A stretch of DNA of 64,000 bases from assembly GCF_033958435.1 (NCBI RefSeq), contig NC_134138.1:5344001-5408000 (forward strand). The letters run 5' to 3'. Positions 39,379-52,600 of this stretch are shown here, one piece after another. A program made the position numbers and the translations under genes. The DNA is from Carettochelys insculpta. Its lineage: Eukaryota > Chordata > Testudines > Carettochelyidae. The notes beneath the pieces are model-generated. The model made no database searches. It was not told where the DNA came from and saw nothing but the letters and a program-made list of their open reading frames with translations. Numbering within the stretch: the stretch's first letter is position 1; every line of letters starts with the position of its first letter.

Positions 39379-42300
39379 ATGTTCCACGGGATCCCTGCTG
39401 CACCTGGCCCAGGAGGTGAGTCCCGCTGGCCCTGCCGCCGTGGGGAGCAAGGGGCCCCACAGCACCACCCCATGGCCTGGGCTGAGACACAGACTGGCCC
39501 GGTCGACACCTGACAGAGCCCTGCTTGCTGGCCATGAGCAGGGCTGTGACCCAGGCCCACCCCGCCCCTGGCCAGAGACCCAGTGACACCGTGGGCTCCA
39601 GCTCCCCTCAGGGGACTTCCCGCCCTCAAAGTCCCCCGGGGTCAGGCTAGCGGGGCTGGGGGCAGCAGAGTGGTGGGACACTGGGCTCATGGGAGGGTGG
39701 GTATCACGGCCACAGAGGCAGGTTACGAAGCAATGGCTCAGTCTGCATCAACAGGGGTTAGGATAGCACAGCAGTTCCCAAATTGGGTTGGGACCTCATT
39801 TTAATGAGTTTCCCTGGGTTGGCTTAGATTTGCTGAGATCGAAGCCAGACAAAGGGCTTCAGCCCTGTGCAGTGGGGCTCAGATTCCAGGCCCCTCCTGG
39901 GGCTGCAGCCTGGGTCCTCAGCCTCTCCTTTCTTCGGGCAATGGGGCTGGTCTTTTGTTCCCCTTACTCGCACCCCTGGTGGCAGGGCCTGGGTTTTGGC
40001 TGAGGCATGTGTCTGTGCATTACTTTTTCTTGGCAGAAGTGGATTGTACAGCAATGAAGTTTGAGACCCCCTGAGATAAAGAACAGCTTTCCCACACTGA
40101 GGGTAGTTAAGCTGTGGAGCAGGTGCCCCAGGGAGGTTGTGGATCCCCATCAGTGGAAGTTGTTAAGAATAGGCTGGACAGATGCCTGGAAGGGATGGGC
40201 TCTGTTTACTTGGCCCTGCTCCAGTGCAGGGGCTGGACTCAACTTCTCAAGGACCCTTCCAGCTCACAATCTGATTCTCCCTTGTGAACTGTGCTGGGTT
40301 CTCTGGCCTGGAGCAAGGGGCGGTGATCAGCAGGAGGGGCGGGATGGAAGAGCGGAGCAGGCTGTAGAGGTCCTGGGTGCTAGCAGTATCCCTGTAGCTA
40401 GTAGGCTAAGGAGCTGTGGACGTGGTCCTTCCTAACACCGGGTTACCAGGAAGGTTTTGCATTGTGGGCGTCACTGGTAGGCCCCTAGCTATAAGTGCTA
40501 GGTCTGTTCATGGATTTCCTCTTTTTCAGCCCCAGGGAATAAGCCAGAACTGTACGAGGTGAGTAACACTGGTCACGTTCCCCTCCTCGTCCTGTCTCTG
40601 GCACAGGAGGCAGAATGATCTTCCAGCGTACGTCGGGTTTGGCTCTGCAAACGGTTTCACAGCCCTCAGTGCTGGAGCATTCAGGGGACCCCAGCTCTTG
40701 AGGTGATTCCCAGCTCCTTACCTCCATCTCAGTGTGGGTTTCTCTGGTCCCTGTCTCCTCTACCCTGTGGTGAGGATGCAGGAGGTCCGTATCTGTCATC
40801 TCCGTCCCCACCTGCTTCCAGCCTGTCCATTTGTGCAGCTGACCACACACTGTGCGGGTACCTGACAGGCTGTGTATCTGCTCTCCTTGCAGGAGGTGAA
40901 GCTGTATAAAAATGCACGGGAGCGAGAAAAGTGAGTCCATCCCCAGCCGAATGGGTTCCCATGTGGTACACAGTTCTGTGGGGCTTGGGAGTGCTGGGAA
41001 TTCAAGCTGTTGTCTGCAGTGAGGTCCTTGCTCGGGAGATGCTGGGGCTGATGGTGCAGGGAGCTCTGCGTTCTGATGCTCTTTCCCCGCGCCAAGCTAG
41101 GAAGGACCCAAGAGCCCTTCTGCTCCGCCTCTGCCATTGGCCAGGGCAGCCTGCGGCTGAGAAAGATGCAATAGGCGGAAGGGTCTTCTCCAGAAAAAGG
41201 GAGTGCTCCTGCTGGGCTGTGGAGCATGAGAGCCCCTGTGCTGTTCCCAGGGACGCGGGCGCGTGTATAACGGTGGGGGTCACAGGCTATGCGCCTTCAC
41301 GGGCTTCTGCGCTTGGGTTTCAGGTACGATAACATGGCTGAGCTGTTTGCGGTGGTGAAGACGATGCAGGCTCTGGAGAAAGCCTATATCAAGGACTGTG
41401 TCTCTCCCAACGAGTGAGTCCCCAGCTGGGTTTTGTTTCCAGCCTGGTCTCTCCCAGGGGAGCCAAGCGGATGCAGCAGCAGGAGCATCTCCTGCAGGAT
41501 GCGTCGTTACCGAGTGGAGCAGAGTGACCTCCCCTCCCCAGGGCACTGCGGACACACTGGGGAGGGGGCTCAGAGAAGCATCAAAACAGCCCCTTAGTCC
41601 CCCCTCAGGCCCTGCCCACTTCCCCTGGGGGCCAGGCAACATTGCTCCATGCAGAGGGTCTCCAGTCAGAGACCCTGGGGAGCCTCCCCTGCCATGGGGG
41701 CTGTTACAGTGTTCTCCTTTCCCTGGGGACCTGCTTGTACATCCTCGACCTCCGTGTTCCCCTCCTGCTTGGCATGAGCCACTCCAGCTGTTCTTACTCC
41801 ATGCACTGCCCCAGGTACACCGCAGCCTGCTCCCGGCTCCTGGTCCAGTACAAAGCTGCCTTCAAACAGGTACAGGGATCCGAAATTGGCTCCATCGATG
41901 AATTTTGCCGCAAGTTCCGGGTGAGTTCAGCCTCCAGCAGTACAGCTTTTGGGGACTCTGGGACAGGAATATCGGGGGGCTCCTAGAACAGTGGGGGCGG
42001 GGTGGGGGCTGTGTTGCTGCTGAGTTCTACATGTAGGCCGCATCGACACTAGTCCCCTCCTTTTGGGGCGAGTTGGGAATATGCTAATGAGGCACCACCG
42101 TGAATATGCAGTGCCTCATTAGCATAATAGTGGCCCCACACAATTGGAAAGCACAGCTTTTGAATTGTGCGCTACCTCTCTAGACGGGGGCTTTTTGAAA
42201 GGACACTCCTCCGCCCCCGGACTTTGAAAAACCCTTCTTCCTAAAACCAAATAGGAAGAAGGGGCTTTCGAAGTCCGGGGGGTCCTTTTGAAAGGCCCCT

Positions 42301-44469
42301 GTCTACATGGGCGGTGCGCGATTTGAAAGCAACAGTTTCAAATCATATGCAGCCACCATTATGCTAATGAGGCTGTGAGGGGGTTCGGGGTCTCCATCCT
42401 CTGCACCCCATCCGCAGGCAGGAGAACAGCAGGTTTATTAGGCAACAGGGCACAGCGTCGTACAGAGGAGTCAGTGCAGCCGGCAGAGACAGCCAGTCGA
42501 AGCCATGCTGGGGAGAGGAGGCCCTGAGGGGCCCCCGGAGCCGGGGTCTTGCCCCCTCCTTTGTCTCTCTCTCTCCCAGCCCCGACTAACTGTTTCCAAC
42601 ATCCAGTTCCAGTTCAAACCCCTCAGGCTCCACCTCCTCCTTTGTCTGCAGCCCAGGGGTGTCACCTGGTCGCCAGGTTACCCTCAGCAGGAGCCCCACG
42701 TGTACACACAGGTATCTCCCACTGCATCACAGAGGCACTGCATATTCATGGCAGCGCCTCCTTAGCATCTTCCCAACTCGCTCATTACCATGTCCCTTCT
42801 GAAAGGAAGGGGCTTGTGTAGACATAGCCCTACTGTGCCTGACTGACTTAGATGCTGGGGGGAGAGACTGCATAGATTTGTTTATTCCAAGCCTGGAGGA
42901 ACCAGTGTGGTCACCCAGGCTGTTCCCCTGTGTCCCTCTGGCCAGAGCCCTGCCCCCAGCTCACTCCCAGAGCAGACCTGTCCCATGAGAAATACAGCCC
43001 GCCTAGATTTAAAAACTGTCGGTGCTGGAGAACCCACCAAAGGTGAATTACACTCTCACAGTCACCTGGCTTAGAGAGGGGGCCCCTGGGCTTGGGGGGG
43101 TGAGTGTGCGCGCGCACGCGCACACACACTCTCTCTCTCTCTTTCTCTCCCTCCCTCCCCTGGACCAAAGGCACTTCCACCTTGTCGTAATCATATTACC
43201 TTCGTATAAATCCCGTGTACTTCCACGTCACACCTGCAGCAGTATTCAAGGTCACCACATCTCTAAAAAGATGTATTGGAATTGGGAAAGGTACAGAAAA
43301 GGGCAGAAAACCGATTAGGGGTATGGAATGGCTGGGGTATGGTGTGGGGAGAGTAGTAAGAGTGGGATTTCTCAGCTTGGAAAAGAGGCGGCTTATGTCC
43401 AGAACATCCCAACTGGTTGGACAAAGTCGATAAGGAAGTGGTGTTCTGTCTTCCTTCTCCTAATGCAAGAACTAGGGGTCACCCCATGAAACAAACAGGT
43501 AGTGGGGTTAAAACAGACAGAAGGACGGATTTCTTCACACAACGCAGGGCCAGCTGTGGGACTCCCTGCCACAGGGCAATGTGAAGGCTGAGACTATAAC
43601 AAGGCTCAAAAAGCTACTGGATACGTTCATGGAGAACAGGGCCACAAATGGCTGTTCAGCAAGGTGGACAGGGTGGTGCCTCTAGCCCCGTTTGTCAGAA
43701 GCTGGGACTGGGTGACAGGAGAAGGATCACCTTTTGGTGACGTGTTCTGGTCATGCCCTCTGGGGCACCCAGCACTGGTCACTCTCTGCGACCAGGCTGG
43801 GTGGCCCTATGTTCAGACCGTCTGGCCACGTTCTGTACTGTGCTCTCTTCCCCCAGCTTAGCACATGGAGTGGAACCCGGCTTTCCCTGGGAAATGCTCT
43901 TTGTTGGGGGTTATATGGTGCTTGTTACCCTGCCCTGAGCTTGCCCAGCCTCATTGTAACCCTCCTTCTGCTGCAGCTCGACTGCCCGCTGGCCATGGAG
44001 AGGATCAAGGAGGATCGGCCAATCACCATCAAGGACGACAAGGGCAACCTGAACCGCTGCATTGCTGACATCGTCTCTGTACGTTCCCGGGGCAAGGGGC
44101 TGTGCGCACTGTAATCCCGGCATCCTGTGCTTCTGGGACTTTGGCAGCTGGCCTGGCCTGTGCAGCTGCATGGCTGGTCCCCAGGGGACTGTCAAGGGCC
44201 CGCTGTCCTGGCTTGCCCCCACCCTCCCAAGAGGGCTGGAGTGAGGTGCCCTGCTGCTAGCTTCCAGGCCATTGCTGAGGCACCTCTTTTCTCTTCCAGC
44301 TTTTCATCACAGTGATGGACAAGCTGCGCCTGGAGATCCGAGCCATGGATGAGGTGAGAATCATTTACAGAGGGACAGAGGATAAGACAGGGAGTATCTT
44401 ACAGCCTTGGTATAAATCCAGGGTACACCCCCAGCTTGAATACTGCGTGCAGATGTGGTCGCCTCATCT

Positions 44470-44506
<37 letters not shown>

Positions 44507-45833
44507 ACCCTTGGCTGTGGAAAAGTTTCAGAAAAGGGTAACAAAAACAATGGATTTGGACCGGGTCCATCTGAAGAGAGATTAAAAAGTCTGTGACTTT
44601 TCAGTTTAGAAAACAATAGATGAAGGGTGCGGGGACGACTAAGAGGTCAACAAAATCATGACTGGTGTGGAGGAAAAATAAGGAAAAGGTATTTACTTGT
44701 TCCCACCACACGAGATCTAGGGGTTACCCAGTGAAATTAGCAACAGGGTTACGAACAAACAGGATGTATTTCTCATGCAGTGCACAGTTCACTTCTGGAG
44801 CTCCTGGCCAGAGGATGGCGTGAAGACCAGGACTTTATCAATAGAGTTCCAAAAAGAGCTAGATCCATTCAGGGAGGTGAGGTCCATCGGTGGCTGTTAG
44901 CCAGGATGGGCAGGAATGATGGCGCTAGCCTCCGTTTGTCAGAAGTTGGAACTAGATGACAGGAGATGGACCACTCAATGCTCAGCTGTTCTGTTCGCTT
45001 CCCTTGGGGCACGTGGCATTGGCCACTGTCCGAAGACAGGGCACTGGGCAAGATGGATTTTGGTCTGACCCGGTGTGGCTGGTCTTCGGAGAGAGAGGGG
45101 GACAAGCTAGGGGTGCATGGAGGCTTCACTGCTGGCAGCAGCGCCTGAAGGGGGGTGGGGCTTTCCCAGCTGGGCCCCAGGCAGGAAAAGCAGAAGCTCC
45201 ATGCTTTTGTGCATCCAGATCCAGCCAGACCTGCGGGAGCTGATGGAGACGATGAACCGCATGAGCCACCTACCTCTTGACTTCGAGGGGAGACAGAAAG
45301 TGAACCAGTGGTGAGTAGGGTGCTCTGGGGCCCCTGCCCTCTGCAGGAGCAAGCCCGGGTCCTGACCCAGCTCTCCAGGACAGGGCCTGGACCTGCCTTG
45401 CCCCATGGCGCTCCTGCCAGTCTGAGGGCATGGGGGAGCGCAGAGTGCCTTCGGGCCCAGCTCCATCAGTCTGCTCCCTCTGCAGTGGGAGGTGCTTGTC
45501 CCCAGCCCTGCTCGCCATGTCTGATCAGGGGCCTGGTTGCGGGGTGGGACCGTGGCCAGAGGAGCTACCAGCTTCCTCCTAGGCCAGCACTCAGGGCGAC
45601 AAGTCATGGCTCCTGCTAGGTCCCTCCAGTACTAGTGCAGGTGCAAAGTGCAGCCCAGCAAAGGGCCTTCTTCCTGCTCTGGGGGCCAGGCCTGTGCCTT
45701 GACTCTCCCCGGCAGGCTGCAGACGCTGAGCGGCATGTCTGCCTCTGACGAGCTGGACGATTCCCAAGTGCGCCAGATGCTGTTTGATTTGGAATCCGCC
45801 TACAATGCCTTCAACCGGTTCCTGCACTCCTGA
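39379..45833 (+). CDS. VPS28: VPS28, right copy (ESCRT-I subunit), complete coding exons
   Basis: Coding exons are 39379-39415, 40530-40558, 40893-40930, 41324-41413, 41815-41920, 43977-44078, 44300-44353, 45219-45310 and 45716-45833 (TGA 45831-45833). All carry GT/AG and join in phase to 221 codons. The protein keeps the conserved DEFCRKFR and NAFNRFLHS segments that are altered in the left copy. It has its own change, P172L (codon 45276-45278), in the conserved SHLPPDFEG block. An acceptor at 39342 before the ATG exon implies a non-coding first exon upstream, beyond the minisatellite. This is the more likely functional copy. Confidence 0.94.
40072..40287 (+). mobile_element. CR1-type 3' tail, right copy
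   Basis: Mirror of 14000-14215, in VPS28 intron sequence. Confidence 0.75.
42035..42827. mobile_element. Fold-back MITE-like element split by a solo LTR, right copy
   Basis: Mirror of 11460-12252 with the same insertion point. It lies in the intron between exons 41815-41920 and 43977-44078. Confidence 0.75.
42374..42731 (-). mobile_element. Solo LTR, right copy
   Basis: Same 358-bp length as the left copy, with TGTGA and TCACA ends and the gaggc direct repeat at 42369-42373 and 42732-42736. Presence in both arms places the insertion before the duplication, unless gene conversion copied it. Confidence 0.85.
43202..43857 (+). mobile_element. CR1-like LINE 3' fragment, right copy
   Basis: Mirror of 10430-11085, within the same VPS28 intron. 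Confidence 0.6.
44354..45101 (+). mobile_element. CR1-type LINE 3' fragment, right copy
   Basis: Mirror of 9205-9931. The short CR1 RT tail is at 44312-44596 and is interrupted by a 34-base A run (44471-44504), against 14 in the other arm. Confidence 0.75.
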
Positions 45834-46104
45834 GGCTGGGCCCTGCGCCCTGCCTGGTCCTGAGGAGCGCCCTCCCACTGTAGCAGTCCAGCAGGCTCCA
45901 GGCCCTTTCCCCTAGGCTGCTGTTGGGGGCAGGAGGCTGGGAGTGGTGCACTGCAGCCGTTCCCGCAGCAGGGTTAGGGCTGAGTCAAGGTGAACTGTGC
46001 TGCTGCAGGGCACATTCACACTGGGCCAGCTCCAGCCAGCCTGTCTCCTCTCCTCCCTCCCCGTGAGTCCTGCAAGCAGGGCGGGAGACTTGTACACCTG
46101 CGGT

Positions 46105-46110
46105 AATAAA
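46105..46110 (+). terminator. VPS28: VPS28 polyadenylation signal, right copy
   Basis: AATAAA lies about 270 nt after the stop codon, in the mirror position of 8196-8201. Confidence 0.75.
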
Positions 46111-46455
46111 CCCCCATGCTGGCTAGCCTGCGGTGCTGTGGCTCTTGCTGGGTGGGAGAAGCAGGCACAGCCACTGCACCTGTACTCAGGGCCTGGACCA
46201 GCCCATCAGCTCAGATTTTCTGGGTGCCACAGCAGCTGGCTAAGGCAGGGCGCTCCACCCTTGCTGCCAACAGGTCATGCCCCAGGCTGCAGGGGAGCCT
46301 GGGAAATGAGGGTGGGGGGTGTCAAACAGCTGTCCAGAGGGGGAGAAGGCTGGCAGGGTACAGAGCTCTGGCCCAAGCAGCAGAGGGCCAGGTCTCTGCG
46401 TCACTGTCTGCAGGGTGGCACAACACAGGCCTGGAGCAGAGGAGACATACAGCAC

Positions 46456-46461
46456 TTTATT
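46456..46461 (-). terminator. TONSL: TONSL polyadenylation signal, right copy
   Basis: TTTATT on + is AATAAA on the TONSL strand, in the mirror position of 7845-7850. Confidence 0.7.
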
Positions 46462-48679
46462 GATTGGTTTCCCAGGCCCCTGCACCAGGCAGAAGCCCAC
46501 CCTGTGCGGCCAAGAAAACACCAGCCAGCTAATAAGTCTGTCTGAACTAGTCCAGTGGCCACTGGCAGGGCAGAGCTAGAACCTGTACAGCTCGGGAATG
46601 GGGGACAAATAAAATATCACCCTCCACCTGTGTGGGGAGACGCGCAGTAGGGAAGGGCTCTTCTGCAGGTGGCCGCCTTCAGTCTCTGGCAGCTTATTTC
46701 CCCACGCTGGCTTCAGAGCCTGCTCCAAGGCCAGTGCTGCCCCAGGAGCCAACCCCCCAGCCCTGCCAGCAGCCCCAGGGTTCTGCTGCGCAGGTGTGAC
46801 TGCAGCTGGTGAGACACCACAGGCTGGAAGCCAGCTCTCCGGGGACACTCTGGGACTTGCCACCCCTCTCTGTTAGCAGCACAGGCCCGGTAGCTCATTG
46901 CCTCCTGGGGACACAGCCGAGGCCTTGGTTCCAAAGCCCAGGGACCCCCATGGGGCAGAGTCCTGCAGCGTTCTGGTGCTCGGAGCCCGAGGCAGACAGG
47001 CCCAGTTCCGCAACAGCAGCCGGGGCCCTGCCTCCTTTGGTTACGACGGGACCAGCAGCTCCCTTCTCAGCTTGCACTGGTGCCAGGTGGGGGGAAGCTG
47101 CAGGGCTCTGGGCCCCCAGAAAGAACAGGTTGTGCAGCAGCAGCAGCCAGGTCCTGCCCCTCCCCATGGGCCAGGCCTGAGTTCTGAGTGCAGAAAAGTC
47201 GCTGGCACAGGCCGGGCACCGTGCCTGGTTCCTCACGTCTGCCCAAGTTCCCTCTGCCAGCAGCCACAGCCCCAAGCAGGATGGGCCTCTTGTGTGCTCC
47301 AGCTGCGAGCGGTCGGGCACTTCAGATGCTCTTACAGAAGAGCTTGTGGTGCTGCGTGACTGCGCTCAGAGAGGTGCCCGGGGGGCCAAGCCAGGACTCA
47401 CCCACGCCCCGCTGGTTGCTGCCGCTCAGCTGCCGGCTGCAGAGCCGCAGCTCACGCACGTTGGCAGAGACCCGGGCCCACGTGGTGCTGTCCAATGGGC
47501 CTCGCACCCTGCAGCCTGCGGGAAGGAAACAGGCCGTTGTAGCCACTGTGGCGCACTGAGAATCCTGGACCCGGCCCAAGAGGGGACAGGCTGGGTGACC
47601 CCCCTTGTGCCCTTTCTATCAGCTGCAGCCCCTCACTACTCCAGTCCTGCCTCCTCTGCTCTGCTCTGCTCTGCACACCACTACGGAGAGAGAAGCAACT
47701 CGGCAGCGCCAGCCAGGCCGGGGGCTCTGCTGGATCAGGAGCAAAACTCCAGGGCTCACAGCCTGCCCCTGCCCCTCAGGATCACCTCTCAGTCCCTCCA
47801 GCGAGGGCAGGGTGATGCTCCCCCGGCCCTGCCAGGTGCAGGGAAGCAGGACCCCTCCGCAACCCAGGGATCTTGGAGCCCTTCACCCCCTCACCTGCCA
47901 GGCTGAGGTATTGCAGCCCCTGGCGCCTCTCCCCCAGCGCTGACAGCAGCATCTGCAAGCCCCCGCTGGTAACCTCTGGGTTCGCAGACAAATCCAGGGA
48001 GATCAAAGTGGGACAAACCAGGAGGCACCTGGGACCAAGAGAGTCAAACAGCCCCATGCCTCTCGGCTCACCCACAATGCACCGCTGCCCCATGGCCCAC
48101 CCACTCCCTGGGGGCTAGGTGTTAGATGTGCGGTGTGCTGGCACTGCAGCCTTGGAGCGAGACCCCCAGGGAGCACAAGGTGCGATGGGGAAGGGAGGCA
48201 GCTGGACAGGTGTACTGCCTGTGAAGTGCAGTAGTAGAACCAGCAACTCCACCCGACCACCAATCCACGTACGCCCGGTTCTGGAGGCAGGTCCTGCCGC
48301 TCACCAGGCCTCCCACCCAAGGGCTTGTGGCTCAGACTCCCTTCCCGCTCCGCCTCTTTTTACGGGAGGGGGTTCACCTGGTGGCCCAGAAAAGCACAAT
48401 GCAGGGACAGAAGGTGGCCAGTGGGCTAAAGGCGAACATGGCCACCTTACGTCTCACTCAGGCTCTCTTCCTACTATGTCCCCATGGGCTGGCTGCTGGG
48501 CCCAGCCACCCCACGGCTCCTACCCAGCAGGAGATCACTCCGCATAGGACCCAGCTGGGTGAAGGTTGGTGTCACACACCCACCCCATTACCTTCTGCCC
48601 CACAGCAAAGCCCCTGGCCCAGGGACCCCAGCGCTGCCCCTTTACCTGGCCAGCTCTGTGACAGCCTCATCATTCAGGT

Positions 48680-48697
48680 GGTTCCCAGAGAGCCAGG
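48680..48697 (-). other. TONSL: 2-bp deletion in an LRR exon of right TONSL
   Basis: The left exon (5588-5661) is 74 nt and has ggctctctctggg. The right exon (48646-48717) is 72 nt and has ggctctctggg. The loss of CT shifts the frame and meets a TGA within a few codons. A dinucleotide run is also a common sequencing-error site, so this lesion alone is weaker than the substitutions. Confidence 0.85.
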
Positions 48698-49683
48698 TGG
48701 GTGAGCGCACATCCCTGCTGGAATGGAACGGGGGGGGCTGAGCCCAAAGCCACACACCACAGCTGAGCCAGTCAGGGCCAAGCCAGCTGCGTGAGAGGCC
48801 CACAGCCCCAGGACAAAAGGGGCTCCCCTGCCACGTGCAGAGCTCCTGCAACTCCTGCAGCCAGAGAAGGGTTACTGCAGGACCCCCTTGCACCCGTACC
48901 TGTGTCAGGCACCTGACCACCGGATCCACGAGAGGCTCGCCTAGGCGGGCCGCCACCGAGCCAATCTCCAGCTGGCTGAGGGTGGCGTAGGGCAGACTCC
49001 TGAGCAGCAGCTGCAGGCCGCTGGAGCCCAGGGCATTGTGGGACAAAGCGAGGGTCTTCAGGTGCACAGCTCCTGGGCCAGGGGCATGCGGGAGAGACAG
49101 CGTGTTAAGAGTGAGCCAGCTGCCGTCTGGCCCGGGCAGATAAAGGAGGCTGGGAGCTTGGCGGAGGGCCTGTCCATAGCTGCCTAACTGGAAACTCAGG
49201 CACCCAACAGGCCTGCACTGGGAAAGAACGGCAGAGCAGGCTGCTGTGGGGCAGACCTGGCAGGGAACCCAGGGCGTGGTGGCTGTGGGGCAAGACTGAG
49301 GCAAGCCCAGGCCTGGGTAGCTGCGAGCTGTGGGGCAGAAGCTGGCAGAGAGCGGACAGGACAGCGGTCCGCATTCTTTCCATGAGTGGAACCATCCTCA
49401 CCCCCAAGCTGTAGGCCCCGTCCCAGTGAATGGGGCCCTCCTGGCAGTGCCTCTGTGTCACAGGGGGGCCTAGCCTGTAGACCGTGGCGCTGGGGGAGGG
49501 GAGCCACAAGGGAGGGCACCACCTGTACCATGAGGCCACGCCTGCTGTGCCCCCACTCGGGGCTGGGGGAGTGCAGGGGCACTTACCTTTCAGGCTGTTG
49601 GCCAGCAGGAGGCGCTGGTGCTGCCCAAAAGCCTCAGAGAAGCCACAGGCCTGCAGCCGGAACGTGGTCAGGACCGGGCAGGC

Positions 49684-49686
49684 TCA
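49684..49686 (-). other. TONSL: CGA to TGA nonsense codon in an LRR exon of right TONSL
   Basis: The left copy has CGA (Arg) at 4620-4622 in the frame ALACLVRACP. The right copy has TGA. It is a CpG-type C-to-T change and is seen directly by comparing the two arms. Confidence 0.95.
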
Positions 49687-52600
49687 AACCAGGCAGGCCA
49701 GGGCCTCGCAGCTCTTGTCCCCTAGGGGGTTCAGGCTGAGGTCCAGCTCTTCCAGGCTCTGGAACAACAGGGGCGGAGGAGTCACCCCAACCTGCTGGGC
49801 TCTGCCCTGTGCCACCAGACAGCCGGGGCTGCACCCCCGCTGGGAGGACCACAGCGGCAGCCTCAGCCCCAGAGAAGGGACGGAGCAGCAGAGCCCCCCC
49901 CATGCTACAGGGACCCTCACAACCAGCCCCTCCCCAGAAGGACCTAGGAGCAGGCACCTTGGCACCAGCATGGCCACAGCTTACCCCTCCCTGATCCGGG
50001 GAGCCCCTGGTGTCCATCAGGGCAGCCCTGGCAGGAGCTCATCAGGGCCCTTTACACCAGCAGTGCCAGAGCCGTAGCCCAGAGCGCCAGGATGGGCAGC
50101 TTGGGGGTCCCCGAACCTGCTTGTGTCTCTGGGGTTCAGGCGGGAGGCCGGGGCCCCTCCCACCTGCCGTTGAGGGGAAGGGAGGTGCTGGACACACCCA
50201 CAAGCCAACCTGGAAGACCGCTTGGGAGGGCAGCCCTGCTGCCAGCGCGCGGAGCCCCTCAGCACCGAGCTGGTTGGCCGACAGGTCGAGGAGGGCCAGG
50301 CTGGGCATGGTGCCCAGCGTAGCCAGCAGCTCGGCAGCCAGGCCATCGTCCAGCCCCGTCCCAGCCAGCCGCAGCTGGCGGATGGAGCTGTGCAGCTTGA
50401 GGGCACGCAGGAGTGGGGTGAGGTGGGGTTGGTGCAAGGAGAGGCCACAGGTGCTGAACGAGGGGCCCGACTCCTGCAGCTCCATCATCTTCAGCAGAAG
50501 CCGGTGCTCGCCTGCAACAGGAGTCCATGAGGGAAGACCAGTCGCTGTGGGGCACCCAGACTGACGAGCTCCCAGCCAGCTGCTGCCTGGCCGGGGCTAG
50601 AGCCAAGCAGCCAGGGAGAGGGTGGGGGGCAGCCGCGACCGAGGACACCCTCCCCCTGCCCAGCACCACGTGGGGGGCAGCCGCGACCGGGGGCACCCTC
50701 CCCCCGCCCAGCACCACGTGGGGGGCAGCCGCGACCGGGGGCTCCTGACATTGCGCACCGTTCAGCGGATGCTGGACAGGTCTTCCCCTGGCATGTAGCA
50801 CGGCCCTGGGGGTGCCAATCTGTCCACCCGAAGCCACATTCCACCTCTGTCCCCTTCCGTAGCTGGGCCAGTGACCCGGAGACTGAGGGACTTGCCCGAG
50901 GTCACACACGCAGACGGTGGCACAGCTGTGCCCAAGCCCCCTGGACCAGCCTTCCCACTGGAGCCCCTCCTGCCTGTCCCCCCCACGGGCCGGGTGGCAC
51001 TCTCCCCAGCCGGCTGACCGCCCTGAGGCGCTACAAAACCCAGCGAGACCCTGTACATCCAACGGTTCCCACACGCAGGCAGGCAGCAGGGTCCGTGGCA
51101 TCCCCTTACCCACGGCCAGGCTGCAACAGGCCTTGCGATACCGGTCGGCGAGCGGGGGCAGGTCCCAGGACTGCACCTCTGCCAACACCTGCAAGGCAGA
51201 CGAGAGCCCTATGGGTAGGAAGGAAGGCCGGCTGGCTGGGCAGCACTGGCAGGCTCAAACACAAGGGGAAGGGCATCGCCAGTGAGGGGTGAAGCCAGAC
51301 CTCCGAGCTCCCAGTCATCTGGGCCCTGCCGGTTGGTGCAGAGTCCACAGTGATGGGCCCCACCACGACCCTTCAGCGGCCTACAGGGGGACCTGGTGGG
51401 CTCAGCCCTGGAAGCGCCAATCCTGGCTCGGGTGCCCCTCACCTCCTCGTTGCTTTGCAGGACGTCCACGATGAGATCCTGGGGAGCCAGCAGTGCCCCT
51501 TCCTTCTTGAGGGTGAGCTGGGGCAGCAGGCCACAGGCCTGGTAGTGGCGCTGGACCGCCTGCTCTGCCAGCCACGCCACCGGGCATCTCTCGAGGCCAC
51601 TGCAAGGGAAGGGAAGGGAAGGGAAGGGAAGGGCTGAGCCAGAGCGCCCCACCAGAACCAGGCCCCCAGCCCGCCCTCCCAGGGTGGGGCAGGAACAGGG
51701 CAGCCCCCCCCAGTGGCAGAGGGGAATGGCCCTGTTACCCCAAGTCCCTGACCCCCTGGCGCTGCCTGGGAGCTGGACCCCTCTGAGGGTGCTGCTAATG
51801 TTGCCCCAGACCCAGCTGGGGGGGCAGGACTCCCGGGCTCTGGGCCACGCTGGGAGGAAGGATGCGAGGCAGCTCTCACCTGTGCGGCACGGGGATGAGG
51901 AAGACGTTGTCTTGGACCCGGACCCGCACTCGGATGGGGGGTGGCCGAGTCGGGGCTGCAGCCAGCAGTGGGGCCTGGGAACAGGAGAGGGGAGTCAAGA
52001 CCCAAGAGACAGCCCAGGGGACTCCCTTGCTGTTGTGCACCCCCAGCACCTCACCTGTGGGGCCTCTCCACTGCCGTCTACGGGCCTCAGACCAGCGGCT
52101 GGCTCCGGAGCCACCAGGGCCTGGCCCCCGCGGGACCGACCCAGCGACGTCCTGTCCACTATCTGGGTGAGGCGGCTTTGCCGGGCCCTCCTCTTCTGGG
52201 GCAGAGCAGCTGGGAAGGGGGCTGCGCCGTCGCTCTCAGACCCACTGGTGCCCCCTGAGTCCGAGCCCGACTCCCCCGGGCGCCGGTGGCTCCTCTTGCG
52301 GGGCTCCCGGCTCGCCCCCAGGTCATCCTCCAGCCAGTCATCCCCCACGTACTCCTCGGCTGGGATCAGGGCCGGCCTGGCAGAGGCCTCGGCCGGCACT
52401 GGCTCAGGGACCTGGCAGGACTGGGCACTGCCGACGCCACGGATGGCTGCTTCGTACTTGGCCTGCGCGGTGCCAGCAGGGGGCAGCCCAGGCTCTGCCC
52501 GCCCGAGGAACCCCGGCACCCGGCTCTCCTCCCCCGGCGCCCTCAGGCTCAGGAGCCGCTGCCTCTTCTTGACAGGCCGGAGCGGGGTCATGCACTCGTC

